IMG/VR virus record: IMGVR_UViG_3300017963_000253
Coordinates: 1-64,000 of that record
DNA: 64,000 nt
Strand: one strand, 5' to 3'
Source: a virus
The notes under the pieces are model-generated. The model was not told where the DNA came from, made no database searches, and saw only the letters and a list, made by a program, of their open reading frames with translations. Shown one piece after another: positions 55,382-63,065 of the stretch. Both the position numbers and the translations under genes were made by a program. Every line of letters starts with the position of its first letter. Within the stretch, counting starts at the first letter, position 1.

Positions 55382-57594
55382 TCTATAAGACCGTCAGACT
55401 GAAGAACGCCGGACCCTTCCTCGCGGACTGGGAGGTGGAACTCCCGGAGGGGCCCACCGTGGTGGTGGCCCGGTACGAGGAGAGCGAGGTCCGGAGTAAC
55501 CGGGGAGGCAAGTCCTTCTTCGCGGTGGACTGCCCCCTCTACGCCCTCTTCGGGCGGTTCCGCGGGAGTAAGGTGGACGAGTTCCCCCACCGCCTCGCCC
55601 GCGGGAAGGAGGAGTCCTGGGTGGAGCTGGAGGTCACCTCCAGCGACGGGCGGGACTGGACGGTCAAGCGCGGGAGGACCGCCTCCGGGGACCCGATCCG
55701 GGAGCTTAACGGGAGTCAGATCTCGGAGAAGGACCTCCTCCGGACGGTGGAGGATGAGATCCTGGGTCTGAGTTACGAGGAGTACGTCTCTACCAACGCC
55801 TTCGTTCAGGGGGAGATGCACGCCTTCATGCAGAAGACCCCGGCGGAGAAGCGGAAGCTGGTCTCCCCGTGGTTCAAGACGGATCGCTGGGTCCCCCGGG
55901 TGGAGCTGGCCCGGAAGAGACTGAAGGCGGCTCAGCGGGACCTCCGGGTTCTGGCGGAGCGGGAGGCGGAGGAGCGGGAGGATCTGGACCGCCGCGCCGG
56001 GGCGGAGGAGGTCTGGACCTTGGCCGCGGCGGAGACCGCTGAGCTTCGGGAGGACTTGTCCGCGGTTTTGGAACGCGGAGGCACCCTGAAGGCGGACCTC
56101 GCCGCGCTGGAGGAGAGTCGGAAGAACCGGACCGCCCTGGAGGCGGAGCTGGAGCGCGCCCGGGAAGAGGCCGCGGAGGAGCGGGAGGCCGCGGAGGGCG
56201 CGGTGAGGTCCTCCGGAATGGCCCTAGATCGCTCCAAGGAGGCCCTGAAGGAGGCCCGGGTCCGGGAGGACCGTCGCCGGGTCTTAGAGGGCGAGGTGGA
56301 GCAGCTGGAGGCCCTACGCGCGGACCTGGAGGGGACCCGGGGGGACCTCCGGACCGCGGAGCGGGAGGTGAAGGAACTCTCCGCGCAGCGGGAGGTGCTA
56401 CTGAAGCAGTTCCGGGAGCTGAAGGACTCCCGGACCGGGGTCTGCCCCGTCCTCCGGGAGAGCTGCGACCGGGTGGAACCGGACCCCGCCGTCCTGGACG
56501 GTCTGAAGCGGGAGGGATTGACCGCCCGTCGCGCGATAGAGCGCGGGAAGAACTCGGTCTCGGAGTTGAAGTGGAAGCTGGAGAACGTCCTCGCGGAGGT
56601 GAGCGAGGCGTCTAAGGCGGAGCAAGATCTCTCCCAACTCCGGGAGGAGGTCTCCCTGGCGGAGGCGGAGCGGAACTACGAGGAGGCGTCCCGGAGGTTT
56701 CAGCGGGACAAGACCGCGCTCTCCAAGTTGAAGTCCAAGGGGAGCGCCTCCACCCGCGCGGTGAAGCGGCTCTGCAAGGAACTGGAGAAGCTCTCGGAGG
56801 TGGACGACTCCGGGCTTTTGGAGAAGGCGGCGGCGCTCCGGGAGGAGAAGTCGCTCCTGGAGGTCGAGATCAAGGAGGCGGAGGCGCGGGAGGTGGACGC
56901 CCTGGGTACCCTGAAGCGCTGCGAGCGGGCGGAGGTGGAGCTGGAGAAGATCTCTCAGGAGCGGGAGGAGACGCGCCGGAGGGTGAAGCTCCTCGCCTGG
57001 ACCTCCTACGCCTTCGGGGCCGCGGGGATCCCGAGTCGGGAGCTGGAGAACGCCTTCGGGGCCGCGGAGGACTCGATGAACCGGGTCCTCTCCGGTATCG
57101 GGACCCCGCTCCGGCTCTCCTTCTCCCCCACCCGGGAGTTGAACGACTGGGAACCCGCCTGTCTTGCCTGCGGGGAGACCTTCGAGAAGGGGGAGCGGAC
57201 GCACGTCTGCAAGGAGTGCGGGACCCCGCGGCGGAAGCGGCGGCGGGACGAACTCCGGTTGGAGGTGGAGGACGGGGGACAGGAGTCCTCCTTTGATCTG
57301 GACTCCGGTGGGGGGAAGGTCTTCCTCTCCATCGGGGCGCGCTTGGGGCTCTCCGCCCTCCCCGGTTCTACTAGGGCGGTGCGGTGCGAACATATCCTGA
57401 TAGATGAGCCAGACGGGGCGCTGGACGAGGTGAACCGCGCCGCGCTCCACGAGTTGATCCGGAGTCGGATGGCGGAACTGGGGATCCGGCAGGTGATCCT
57501 GGTCACCCACGCGGACGTCCGCCGGGAGTTCTCCTCGGTGGTCACGGTTCACCGCTGGGAGGAGGAGGACCGCTCTGCGGTCTGGAAGGAGTAG
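55378..57594 (+). CDS. Rad50/SbcC-like SMC-type ATPase
   Basis: A 738-residue product. Near residues 38-45 a P-loop reads R-S-N-R-G-G-K-S. The centre is a long coiled coil with C356-P-V-L-R-E-S-C363 at its tip, a hook-like but not C-x-x-C sequence. Residues about 590-615 carry an additional ribbon (A-C-L-A-C-G, then V-C-K-E-C-G). The ABC signature is S-G-G-G-K-V-F-L-S-I near 643, and I-D-E-P-D-G-A-L is Walker B. It is the partner of the Mre11-like protein. Confidence 0.87.
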   Translation: MIYKTVRLKNAGPFLADWEVELPEGPTVVVARYEESEVRSNRGGKSFFAVDCPLYALFGRFRGSKVDEFPHRLARGKEESWVELEVTSSDGRDWTVKRGRTASGDPIRELNGSQISEKDLLRTVEDEILGLSYEEYVSTNAFVQGEMHAFMQKTPAEKRKLVSPWFKTDRWVPRVELARKRLKAAQRDLRVLAEREAEEREDLDRRAGAEEVWTLAAAETAELREDLSAVLERGGTLKADLAALEESRKNRTALEAELERAREEAAEEREAAEGAVRSSGMALDRSKEALKEARVREDRRRVLEGEVEQLEALRADLEGTRGDLRTAEREVKELSAQREVLLKQFRELKDSRTGVCPVLRESCDRVEPDPAVLDGLKREGLTARRAIERGKNSVSELKWKLENVLAEVSEASKAEQDLSQLREEVSLAEAERNYEEASRRFQRDKTALSKLKSKGSASTRAVKRLCKELEKLSEVDDSGLLEKAAALREEKSLLEVEIKEAEAREVDALGTLKRCERAEVELEKISQEREETRRRVKLLAWTSYAFGAAGIPSRELENAFGAAEDSMNRVLSGIGTPLRLSFSPTRELNDWEPACLACGETFEKGERTHVCKECGTPRRKRRRDELRLEVEDGGQESSFDLDSGGGKVFLSIGARLGLSALPGSTRAVRCEHILIDEPDGALDEVNRAALHELIRSRMAELGIRQVILVTHADVRREFSSVVTVHRWEEEDRSAVWKE

Positions 57595-57600
57595 AGAGAG

Positions 57601-57993
57601 ATGGACGCTTCTGTGAATAAGGTCATTTTGATCGGGCGGCTGGGAACGGACCCGGAACTCCGGTACTTTGACTCCGGGAAGGCGCTCTGTAACTTCTCCC
57701 TGGCGACTAACCGGAGTTGGAAGGACCGAAACGGGGAGAGTCAGGAGCGGACGGACTGGCACCGTATCGTAACCTGGTCGCGACTTGCGGAGAACTGCTC
57801 CAAGTACCTGGAGAAGGGAAGGAAGGTCTTCGTGGAGGGGCGTCTGGAGACCCGGAACTGGGAGGACGAGGAGGGGAAGCGTCACTACATCACGGAGGTG
57901 GTGGCGAGCAATGTACTCTTTCTCGGCGGCGGGAGCGTTAACGAGGGACCTCCTCCGACGCAGGAGGAATTGGACGAGGACCTTCCCTTTTGA
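57601..57993 (+). CDS. ssb: Single-stranded DNA-binding protein
   Basis: A 130-residue OB-fold SSB. Residues 5-110 contain the family pattern: [26 protein letters not shown], then W-H-R-I-V and [10 protein letters not shown]. The C-terminus ends in D-E-D-L-P-F, the conserved acidic tip that recruits partner proteins. The length is short but typical for phage SSBs. The MTase gene begins in the stop codon region. It coats ssDNA during replication and repair. Confidence 0.94.
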   Translation: MDASVNKVILIGRLGTDPELRYFDSGKALCNFSLATNRSWKDRNGESQERTDWHRIVTWSRLAENCSKYLEKGRKVFVEGRLETRNWEDEEGKRHYITEVVASNVLFLGGGSVNEGPPPTQEELDEDLPF

Positions 57994-58847
57994 GACTGAA
58001 GCAATCCATTTGCCCGGGGTACGTTTGGGAGGACCCGGAGGGTCTGCACCTGATCGCTTGCGGGGACTTCCGGGACCCGGGCCTGCTTCGCGGGCTCCTG
58101 AAGCGGTTCGGGGAGGAGGAGTTCCAACTCACGCTCGCGGATCCTCCCTACGCGGTGGCATCGGAGAAGCAGCGGATCCAGTTGGAGGGGCGTAAGGACC
58201 AGTTCCTGACGGAGAAGTGGGACCTCCTGACACCGGAGGAACTGAGAGACCTCCTCGTTCGTCTGTGTCTGGAGGTCACGCGGGTTACTCCCGCCGGGAA
58301 CGTCTGGATCTGGACCTCCGACTGGTACGTCTCGGAGCTGAAGTGGGAGCTGAAGCGTCTCGGACTCCGGGTCTGGCCCACCTACGTCTGGTGCAAGTCC
58401 AACCCACCTTGGCAGGTCCGGAAGTCGAACCCCGCCTCCGCCTGCGAGTTCCTGGTGATGGCCAGCAAGAAGGGGAACTATTTTGAACTAGACGCCCTCC
58501 CGAAGCAGCGAAACTGGTTCGTTGCCTCCGCGTCCGGGGAGTTGGATTACTCCCCTGCGGTCTCCCCCTACTGGGTGGAGCGCCCGGTGGTTCACGCCGC
58601 GGAGCGCCTCCGGAAGGTGGGGGAGAAGGAGTTCCTGAATCGCGCCCAGAAGCCGCTAGACGTGACGGAGGCCCTTGTTCGCGCCGGGTGTCCGGAGGGT
58701 GGTTTGCTCCTGGACCTCTGCGGGGGGACCGGAACAGGGTTACTCGCAGCGGAGCGGACGGGTCGCCGCTGCGTCTACGTGGAGAAGGACCCAACGCAGG
58801 TGCGGGCGGCGGGACGCCGCCTCCTGGAGGAGCGGAGGAATGGTTAA
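57990..58847 (+). CDS. DNA methyltransferase (N6-adenine/N4-cytosine class)
   Basis: A 285-residue product with a TTG start overlapping the SSB stop (TTGA). L-A-D-P-P-Y near residue 48 is the catalytic D-P-P-Y motif, followed by a target-recognition-like middle, and D-L-C-G-G-T-G-T-G near 235 is the AdoMet motif. This motif order (catalytic before AdoMet) is that of beta-class methyltransferases. No cognate restriction gene is seen, so it may be an orphan used for self-protection. The target sequence is unknown. Confidence 0.86.
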   Translation: MRLKQSICPGYVWEDPEGLHLIACGDFRDPGLLRGLLKRFGEEEFQLTLADPPYAVASEKQRIQLEGRKDQFLTEKWDLLTPEELRDLLVRLCLEVTRVTPAGNVWIWTSDWYVSELKWELKRLGLRVWPTYVWCKSNPPWQVRKSNPASACEFLVMASKKGNYFELDALPKQRNWFVASASGELDYSPAVSPYWVERPVVHAAERLRKVGEKEFLNRAQKPLDVTEALVRAGCPEGGLLLDLCGGTGTGLLAAERTGRRCVYVEKDPTQVRAAGRRLLEERRNG

Positions 58848-59547
58848 GAGACTCAGGGACCCCGGGTACGGTCCCTTCGTGGGGATAGACCAGTCCGCGC
58901 GTGGGACCGCCGCGGTCGCCATCGTGGACGGGAAGATGGCGGGGCTTTTCTTCTACGCGGACACGAAGACGAAGGCGGCGGAGATCCGTAAGTCTTTAGA
59001 CTCTAAGGATATCACCGTATTGGATCCTATAGAGGTGAAGGCCGCTGATGAGTGGGGTCGAGTGGAGCGACTAGCTCATTTACGGGGGTGTCTCCGCGCC
59101 TTTCTTCGAAGATGGAATCCCGTCAACGCTGCCTTGGAGGATTACGCTTTATCTAGGAAGGCATTCGTTCACTTCCTTGGGGAGGTGGGTGGCGTCGTTC
59201 GATTGGAGTTTCGAGCGGCTGAGATCCCGTTCCGGGCTTACGACGTGCAGGCGGTGAAGATGTTCGCCACCGGGAGGGGGGACGCGGAGAAGGCGGACAT
59301 GGTTCTGGCCTGCCGGGACCGCTGGGAGGGTCTGAACTTCCTGGAGTACGGGAAGACGGAGAAGGCCGCGGGGAACGTGGCGGATGCCTACGTCATCGCG
59401 CAGCTCCTCCGGACGGAGATCCTCATTCGCGCCGGGGTGGTGAAGCTGGAGGATATTCGGGAGGAGGAGCGCCGGACCTTCCTCCGGACTACGAAGCAGC
59501 GCCCGGTGAACATCCTGGACACCCCGTTCGCGGTGAGGGCCAGCTGA
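58840..59547 (+). CDS. RuvC-like Holliday junction resolvase
   Basis: A 235-residue product starting at ATG 58840 behind GCGGAGGA (upstream in-frame start at 58675 rejected as it lies inside the MTase). V-G-I-D-Q-S near residue 16 gives the first acidic ligand, L-E-D-Y near 103 the second, and G-N-V-A-D-A-Y near 197 the last. This is the RNase H-like RuvC pattern. It would resolve recombination intermediates before packaging. Confidence 0.78.
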   Translation: MVKRLRDPGYGPFVGIDQSARGTAAVAIVDGKMAGLFFYADTKTKAAEIRKSLDSKDITVLDPIEVKAADEWGRVERLAHLRGCLRAFLRRWNPVNAALEDYALSRKAFVHFLGEVGGVVRLEFRAAEIPFRAYDVQAVKMFATGRGDAEKADMVLACRDRWEGLNFLEYGKTEKAAGNVADAYVIAQLLRTEILIRAGVVKLEDIREEERRTFLRTTKQRPVNILDTPFAVRAS

Positions 59548-59834
59548 TGACCCGCTACTTCGACATCCCCGGGGGGTTGGTTCTAGAGCTAGAGGACGTC
59601 CTGGAGGGGATCACCGGGGACTTGAACCGGGAGATGGAGAAGAATCTCCGGGAGGTGGTGAAGGACGTCTACCAAGACGGGGCGGCGGACCTCTCCACCG
59701 CGGTGGTCGAGGAGGCGCTGAACGTACTGGACCTCCCGTTGAAGTTGCTTGTGGACGAGCTAGACCGCGCCGGGTGGGATTTACGCAGGCGGCACCGGGG
59801 CGGTAGGATGAGGCGCGTGAAGAAACTCGCTTAG
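59547..59834 (+). CDS. Hypothetical acidic/basic helical protein
   Basis: A 95-residue product, ATG overlapping the previous stop (TGATG). It begins with a strand and contains a helix N-R-E-M-E-K-N-L-R-E-V-V and a very basic end (R-R-R-H-R-G-G-R-M-R-R). No family recognised. May bind nucleic acid, based only on its charge. Confidence 0.6.
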   Translation: MTRYFDIPGGLVLELEDVLEGITGDLNREMEKNLREVVKDVYQDGAADLSTAVVEEALNVLDLPLKLLVDELDRAGWDLRRRHRGGRMRRVKKLA

Positions 59835-59849
59835 AGAGGAGGAGATGTT

Positions 59850-60110
59850 ATGTCAGAGTTGCTGCAGGAGGACGCGAATCCGGAGGAGGCGATCGAGTTC
59901 GCTAAGGACCTCCTGGACGACATCGAGATCCTGAGGGAGAAGGAGGACGGAGGGGAACTCCCCTCCTACGCCCGGGACTTCGCGGATGAGGTGGACGAGA
60001 AGGTGGAGGGGATCCTGGACTGGATGGACGTGGAGTCCCACGTGACGGAGAAGCAGATCTCCACCCTGAACGGGATCCGCGGCGGCGTGGACCGTTGGTT
60101 GGGTAGGTGA
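59850..60110 (+). CDS. Hypothetical acidic protein
   Basis: An 86-residue product, ATG with AGAGGAGGAG upstream. Mostly acidic helices, with F-A-D-E-V-D-E-K-V-E-G, and T-E-K-Q-I-S-T-L-N-G-I near the end, like a small helical adaptor. It is followed after one base by the DPBB gene. Unknown function. Confidence 0.6.
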   Translation: MSELLQEDANPEEAIEFAKDLLDDIEILREKEDGGELPSYARDFADEVDEKVEGILDWMDVESHVTEKQISTLNGIRGGVDRWLGR

Positions 60111-60111
60111 G

Positions 60112-60597
60112 ATGCTGGCGGGACTCCTCCTCCGGACCGGACTCCTCCTCTCCCTCCGCGGGGAGGTCCTGGAGTCCGGGCTCCTTTCCTACTACTGGCC
60201 CGGGGACTCGACGGGGACGGGTTCCGTCTTGGCGTGCGACCGTCCGAAGCGGCGGAGGTTCTACCGGAGGGGGAGCGTTCACGTGGCGATGCGGACCTGG
60301 TACCGCCTGGGGTGCGGGACTGAGGTCCTTCTCTGCGCCTCGGACACTTCTCGCTGCGCGCTGGCTCCCGTCCTGGACTCCGGTCCCTGGGGGATCGTCC
60401 GGGGACCGCTCCGGAACGCGCGGGCGGAGGGGCGCTGGAGGCGTCCCCGGAGCGCGGTGGAGGCAAATACCTGGCTCCGCGCCCTCCCGGAGGGGTGGAG
60501 GTTTCGCGGGGTTGCGGACCTCTCCGTAGCGCTCTGGAAGAAGCTCGGGAGACCGTTGCCTCTGACCCAGATCTCGATCTACCGCTTGAGGCGCTGA
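60112..60597 (+). CDS. Double-psi beta-barrel (RlpA-like) protein
   Basis: A 161-residue product. A possible signal sequence occupies residues 1-20 (L-A-G-L-L-L-R-T-G-L-L-L-S-L). The DPBB pattern follows: S-Y-Y-W-P-G-D near 27, then H-V-A-M-R-T-W-Y-R-L-G-C-G-T-E-V near 57-73, and V-L-D-S-G-P-W near 88. RlpA and related proteins cut or remodel peptidoglycan, and the catalytic Asp/His pattern is partly present. Together with the amidase nearby it may assist host lysis. Confidence 0.58.
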   Translation: MLAGLLLRTGLLLSLRGEVLESGLLSYYWPGDSTGTGSVLACDRPKRRRFYRRGSVHVAMRTWYRLGCGTEVLLCASDTSRCALAPVLDSGPWGIVRGPLRNARAEGRWRRPRSAVEANTWLRALPEGWRFRGVADLSVALWKKLGRPLPLTQISIYRLRR

Positions 60598-60599
60598 GG

Positions 60600-61010
60600 A
60601 TGTATTGCAAGATGGACCTGGACGACGCCTTTGTCATGGAGCGGATGGAACCGCGGACGCGCGCTTGCGCCTGCAAATCGGTCCCGGTTGCGTCCTCGAC
60701 TTCCTACGGGTGCGTCTGCCCCGTTTGTAGATCTGAATGCCGGGAGTGCCCCGGGTTCGGTTACGCCGCGCCTCCGAAGAAGCGGGTTCATCAGATCCTC
60801 TCCCGGGTCCGGGGGCAGATCCGCCGCCGGATGAGAATTCACGGTAGACCACCGGGGTTCGTCCGTTTAACCTTCCTGGAGATCCGGCAGCTGCTCCGGA
60901 AGCGGAGCGCGGAGGAGGCGGATCACTGGATCCGGGACTTTGTGGAACCGGGTCCACCGCTAAGAGTTTACGACGTGATAGTGGTCACAGATCGGAGAAG
61001 AGAGGAATGA
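60600..61010 (+). CDS. Cys-rich zinc-binding-like protein
   Basis: A 136-residue product starting at ATG 60600 after GAGGATG, chosen because an upstream in-frame start would lie inside the DPBB gene. Near residues 20-50 six or more Cys (C-A-C-K, then C-V-C-P-V-C-R-S-E-C-R-E-C) form a possible zinc cluster. A basic helical region follows. Its stop overlaps the endolysin start. Function unknown. Confidence 0.6.
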   Translation: MYCKMDLDDAFVMERMEPRTRACACKSVPVASSTSYGCVCPVCRSECRECPGFGYAAPPKKRVHQILSRVRGQIRRRMRIHGRPPGFVRLTFLEIRQLLRKRSAEEADHWIRDFVEPGPPLRVYDVIVVTDRRREE

Positions 61011-62134
61011 AGCAGGTAACGCAGTATACGACCGCGGAGGCCCGGGACTTCTTCGAGCGCCTCTCCACCTACAGCGCGGAGTACGTCCGGGTCGCTATCC
61101 CGAAGATTCACGCGCACTGGCCCTCGAGCAACTACTACGACGAGTGGAGGTACGATCACCCAATCGGACACGTTCTACACTACACGGCGGGGACCTCCTT
61201 CGCGGGGACGGTCCGTCACTTCGTAACCCAGCACCGCGCCTCCAGTCACTGGGTGATCGGGAAGGCCCTGGACAGACGCTTCGAGCAACTCCGGTTGAAC
61301 CTGGACCTAGACTTGGCGCTCCGCTCGGAGTGCGTCCAGATCGTACCCCCGGACCGACCGGCCTGGCACGCGGGGTGGGTCAACCGAATCCTCGCGGGGA
61401 CGGAGTTGCGGAACGCCGGGATCCTCCGCCCCGTCCCGAAGGGGAAGCCGGTTCACCCCGGGCGGATCTCCCGGGGCGACTTCTTCTCCTGCGGGAAGTA
61501 CGAAGTCGAGGACCTGGATTTCTACTGGTGGCCGGGTGGTTGGAGCACGCCCTTCCGCGGGGAGGTCCTTCGGGTGAAGACCCCGGGCGGCGTTTCCTTT
61601 TGGGAGACCTTCTCCCGGGGGCAGCTCTCCACCCTTGTCACCGTCCTGCGGTACCTGAACTCCCTCTACCCGGAGAAGTTGGACCCGGTCTGGACGCTGG
61701 CTCACCACAACCTCGACCCCGGGAAGAACGACGTGGTCCTACCTCTCCCCCTGAACGAGATCCGGGAGTCCGTCCTCTTCTCCAACGAACACGTCGACGA
61801 GTTGGACTGGCTCGCGGAGTACGACGACTTCGAGGACGACTTCGAGGACTTGGACGATCCGCTCCTCCTCCGGGAGTCGGACGACCGCCAGCGGGACAGA
61901 GCGGAGGAGGACCTGGACGACTTCGACCCGGGGGACATTCGCGGGAAGGTGGACACCCCGGAGGAGACCAAGGAGGCGCTCCGGCGGTTCGCCTTCTGGA
62001 CGGAGGAACCGCAGGACGTGGTTCGCTCTGTTCGGATCTTCCAGCGCGGTCGTCGCCTTCGGGTGGACGGGGACGCGGGACCGGAGACCAACGGACGCCT
62101 GGAGCGGGAGCTGAAGGAGTGGCGGATCCGCTGA
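61007..62134 (+). CDS. Endolysin: N-acetylmuramoyl-L-alanine amidase with peptidoglycan-binding domain
   Basis: A 375-residue product. Residues about 30-230 match the Amidase_2 fold: L-H-Y-T-A-G with the zinc His near 58, S-S-H-W-V-I-G near 83, W-H-A-G-W near 120, and a final L-A-H-H-N-L-D-P-G near 230. An acidic linker (D-D-F-E-D-D-F-E-D) is followed by a peptidoglycan-binding module near 340-370 (F-Q-R-G-R-R-L-R-V-D-G-D-A-G-P). It cuts the amide bond between muramic acid and the stem peptide. It lies 33 kb from the holin candidate. Confidence 0.9.
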   Translation: MKQVTQYTTAEARDFFERLSTYSAEYVRVAIPKIHAHWPSSNYYDEWRYDHPIGHVLHYTAGTSFAGTVRHFVTQHRASSHWVIGKALDRRFEQLRLNLDLDLALRSECVQIVPPDRPAWHAGWVNRILAGTELRNAGILRPVPKGKPVHPGRISRGDFFSCGKYEVEDLDFYWWPGGWSTPFRGEVLRVKTPGGVSFWETFSRGQLSTLVTVLRYLNSLYPEKLDPVWTLAHHNLDPGKNDVVLPLPLNEIRESVLFSNEHVDELDWLAEYDDFEDDFEDLDDPLLLRESDDRQRDRAEEDLDDFDPGDIRGKVDTPEETKEALRRFAFWTEEPQDVVRSVRIFQRGRRLRVDGDAGPETNGRLERELKEWRIR

Positions 62135-62156
62135 CTCATCTCGGTTAGGAGTAGAC

Positions 62157-62768
62157 ATGTCGAGCGAACTCTTCTACGTCCGCGTCTACCGCCCCTCTGA
62201 GGTCTTCGAGTGCGAGGTAGAGGTGGACCCGGACCTGATCGGCCTAGACGACGAGTCGGAGGCGGAGAACACGGACCCGAAGCGGGAGGCGCTCCGGCTC
62301 GCGTTGAAGCAAGCCAAGTCCGGTCGGGGGAAGCAGGTTCCCGGGGCGGGGGAGGAGTTCGTCGCGCTGATCTGGAACGAGGAGAACGTCCTCTCCACCC
62401 ACACCCTCTTACGGTCCTCCGAGAAACTCCGGAGATTAAAGGAGATGACGGAGGATCCCGTCTACGGGCTGATGCCGGACGTGAGATTGAAGTTCCTGGA
62501 GATCTTGAACCCGCTTCTGGGGGAGGTAGAGCGAGATGAATCCGAACACCGGGGGACTATACCCGATAGAGAAGGACGAGAACTGAGTGGAGAGGTTCCG
62601 GAAGCAGTCGGAGAGCCTGAAGGAGGCGCTCCGGCGGGCGCGGGAGTCGGAGGACCGCAGAGCGGCGGACAGCGAACCGCTACCCGGAACCGCCGTCCCC
62701 GCCGAGTGGCCCCGGTTCAACGTCGGAGACGAAGTCGGGCCGGTAAAGGGGTGGCTGATGACGGTTGA
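62157..62768 (+). CDS. Hypothetical protein with out-of-frame-like tail
   Basis: A nominal 203-residue product. Up to about residue 125 (base 62530) codon use matches neighbours and the protein looks folded (F-Y-V-R-V-Y-R-P-S-E, then L-R-L-A-L-K-Q-A). After that the translation is Arg/Gly/Ala-rich and third positions lose the GC bias, while another frame becomes coding-like from 62536. The end may therefore be non-native, or a frameshift may be present. No family is recognised. Confidence 0.55.
   Translation: MSSELFYVRVYRPSEVFECEVEVDPDLIGLDDESEAENTDPKREALRLALKQAKSGRGKQVPGAGEEFVALIWNEENVLSTHTLLRSSEKLRRLKEMTEDPVYGLMPDVRLKFLEILNPLLGEVERDESEHRGTIPDREGRELSGEVPEAVGEPEGGAPAGAGVGGPQSGGQRTATRNRRPRRVAPVQRRRRSRAGKGVADDG
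62536..62586 (+). CDS. Possible 16-codon mini-ORF
   Basis: ATG 62536 behind GGGAGG-type purines opens a 16-residue frame (begins M-N-P-N-T-G-G-L-Y-P) ending in TGA at 62584-62586, directly followed by the GTG of the next gene in the same frame. It might be a leader, the N-terminal piece of the next gene behind an in-frame stop, or nothing. Confidence 0.3.
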   Translation: MNPNTGGLYPIEKDEN

Positions 62769-62874
62769 GTCCATCGACGTCCTGAAGCAGACGATCACCC
62801 TCCGTCCCTCCCGGAAGGCGGGTCGGAAGAGCAAGCGGGGGAACCGAAGGAAGCGGAAGCGGGGGCGTAAATGA
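62587..62874 (+). CDS. Hypothetical basic protein
   Basis: A 95-residue product starting at GTG immediately after a TGA in the same frame. Residues 40-75 hold a compact strand part (FNVGDEVGPVKGWLMTVESID), SH3- or KOW-like in style, and the last 20 residues are almost all Lys and Arg. The coding frame is supported by strong third-position G/C. The next ATG overlaps its stop. Possibly nucleic-acid binding. Confidence 0.58.
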   Translation: MERFRKQSESLKEALRRARESEDRRAADSEPLPGTAVPAEWPRFNVGDEVGPVKGWLMTVESIDVLKQTITLRPSRKAGRKSKRGNRRKRKRGRK

Positions 62875-63065
62875 GTGAAGACCCCAGAGACCCCAGAGAT
62901 CGCTACGTGACGGTTTGCGCAGCGTGTCTCCGTGCTTCCTGCTGGCAAGGTCGCTTCTACTGTGACACCGCGCGGGACGCCGGGACTCGGGAGCTTTCTG
63001 TCTCTCATCTGAAGAGGTTAGACCTGGAAAATCCTGAGTACTGGGAGGAGGATAGAGATGAGTAA
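62871..63065 (+). CDS. Small Cys-containing protein
   Basis: A 64-residue product. Residues 16-31 contain C-A-A-C and C-W-Q-G-R-F-Y-C, a possible zinc site. It starts within the previous stop (ATGA) and ends inside the start of the epimerase gene. Similar short C-x-x-C proteins recur across the window. Function unknown. Confidence 0.58.
   Translation: MSEDPRDPRDRYVTVCAACLRASCWQGRFYCDTARDAGTRELSVSHLKRLDLENPEYWEEDRDE

Noticed and set aside
56398-57885. 495-codon minus-strand open frame opposite the Rad50-like gene
   Set aside because: Shadow of a coiled-coil gene in GC-rich DNA, with a Leu/Pro/Arg-rich translation and no motif.
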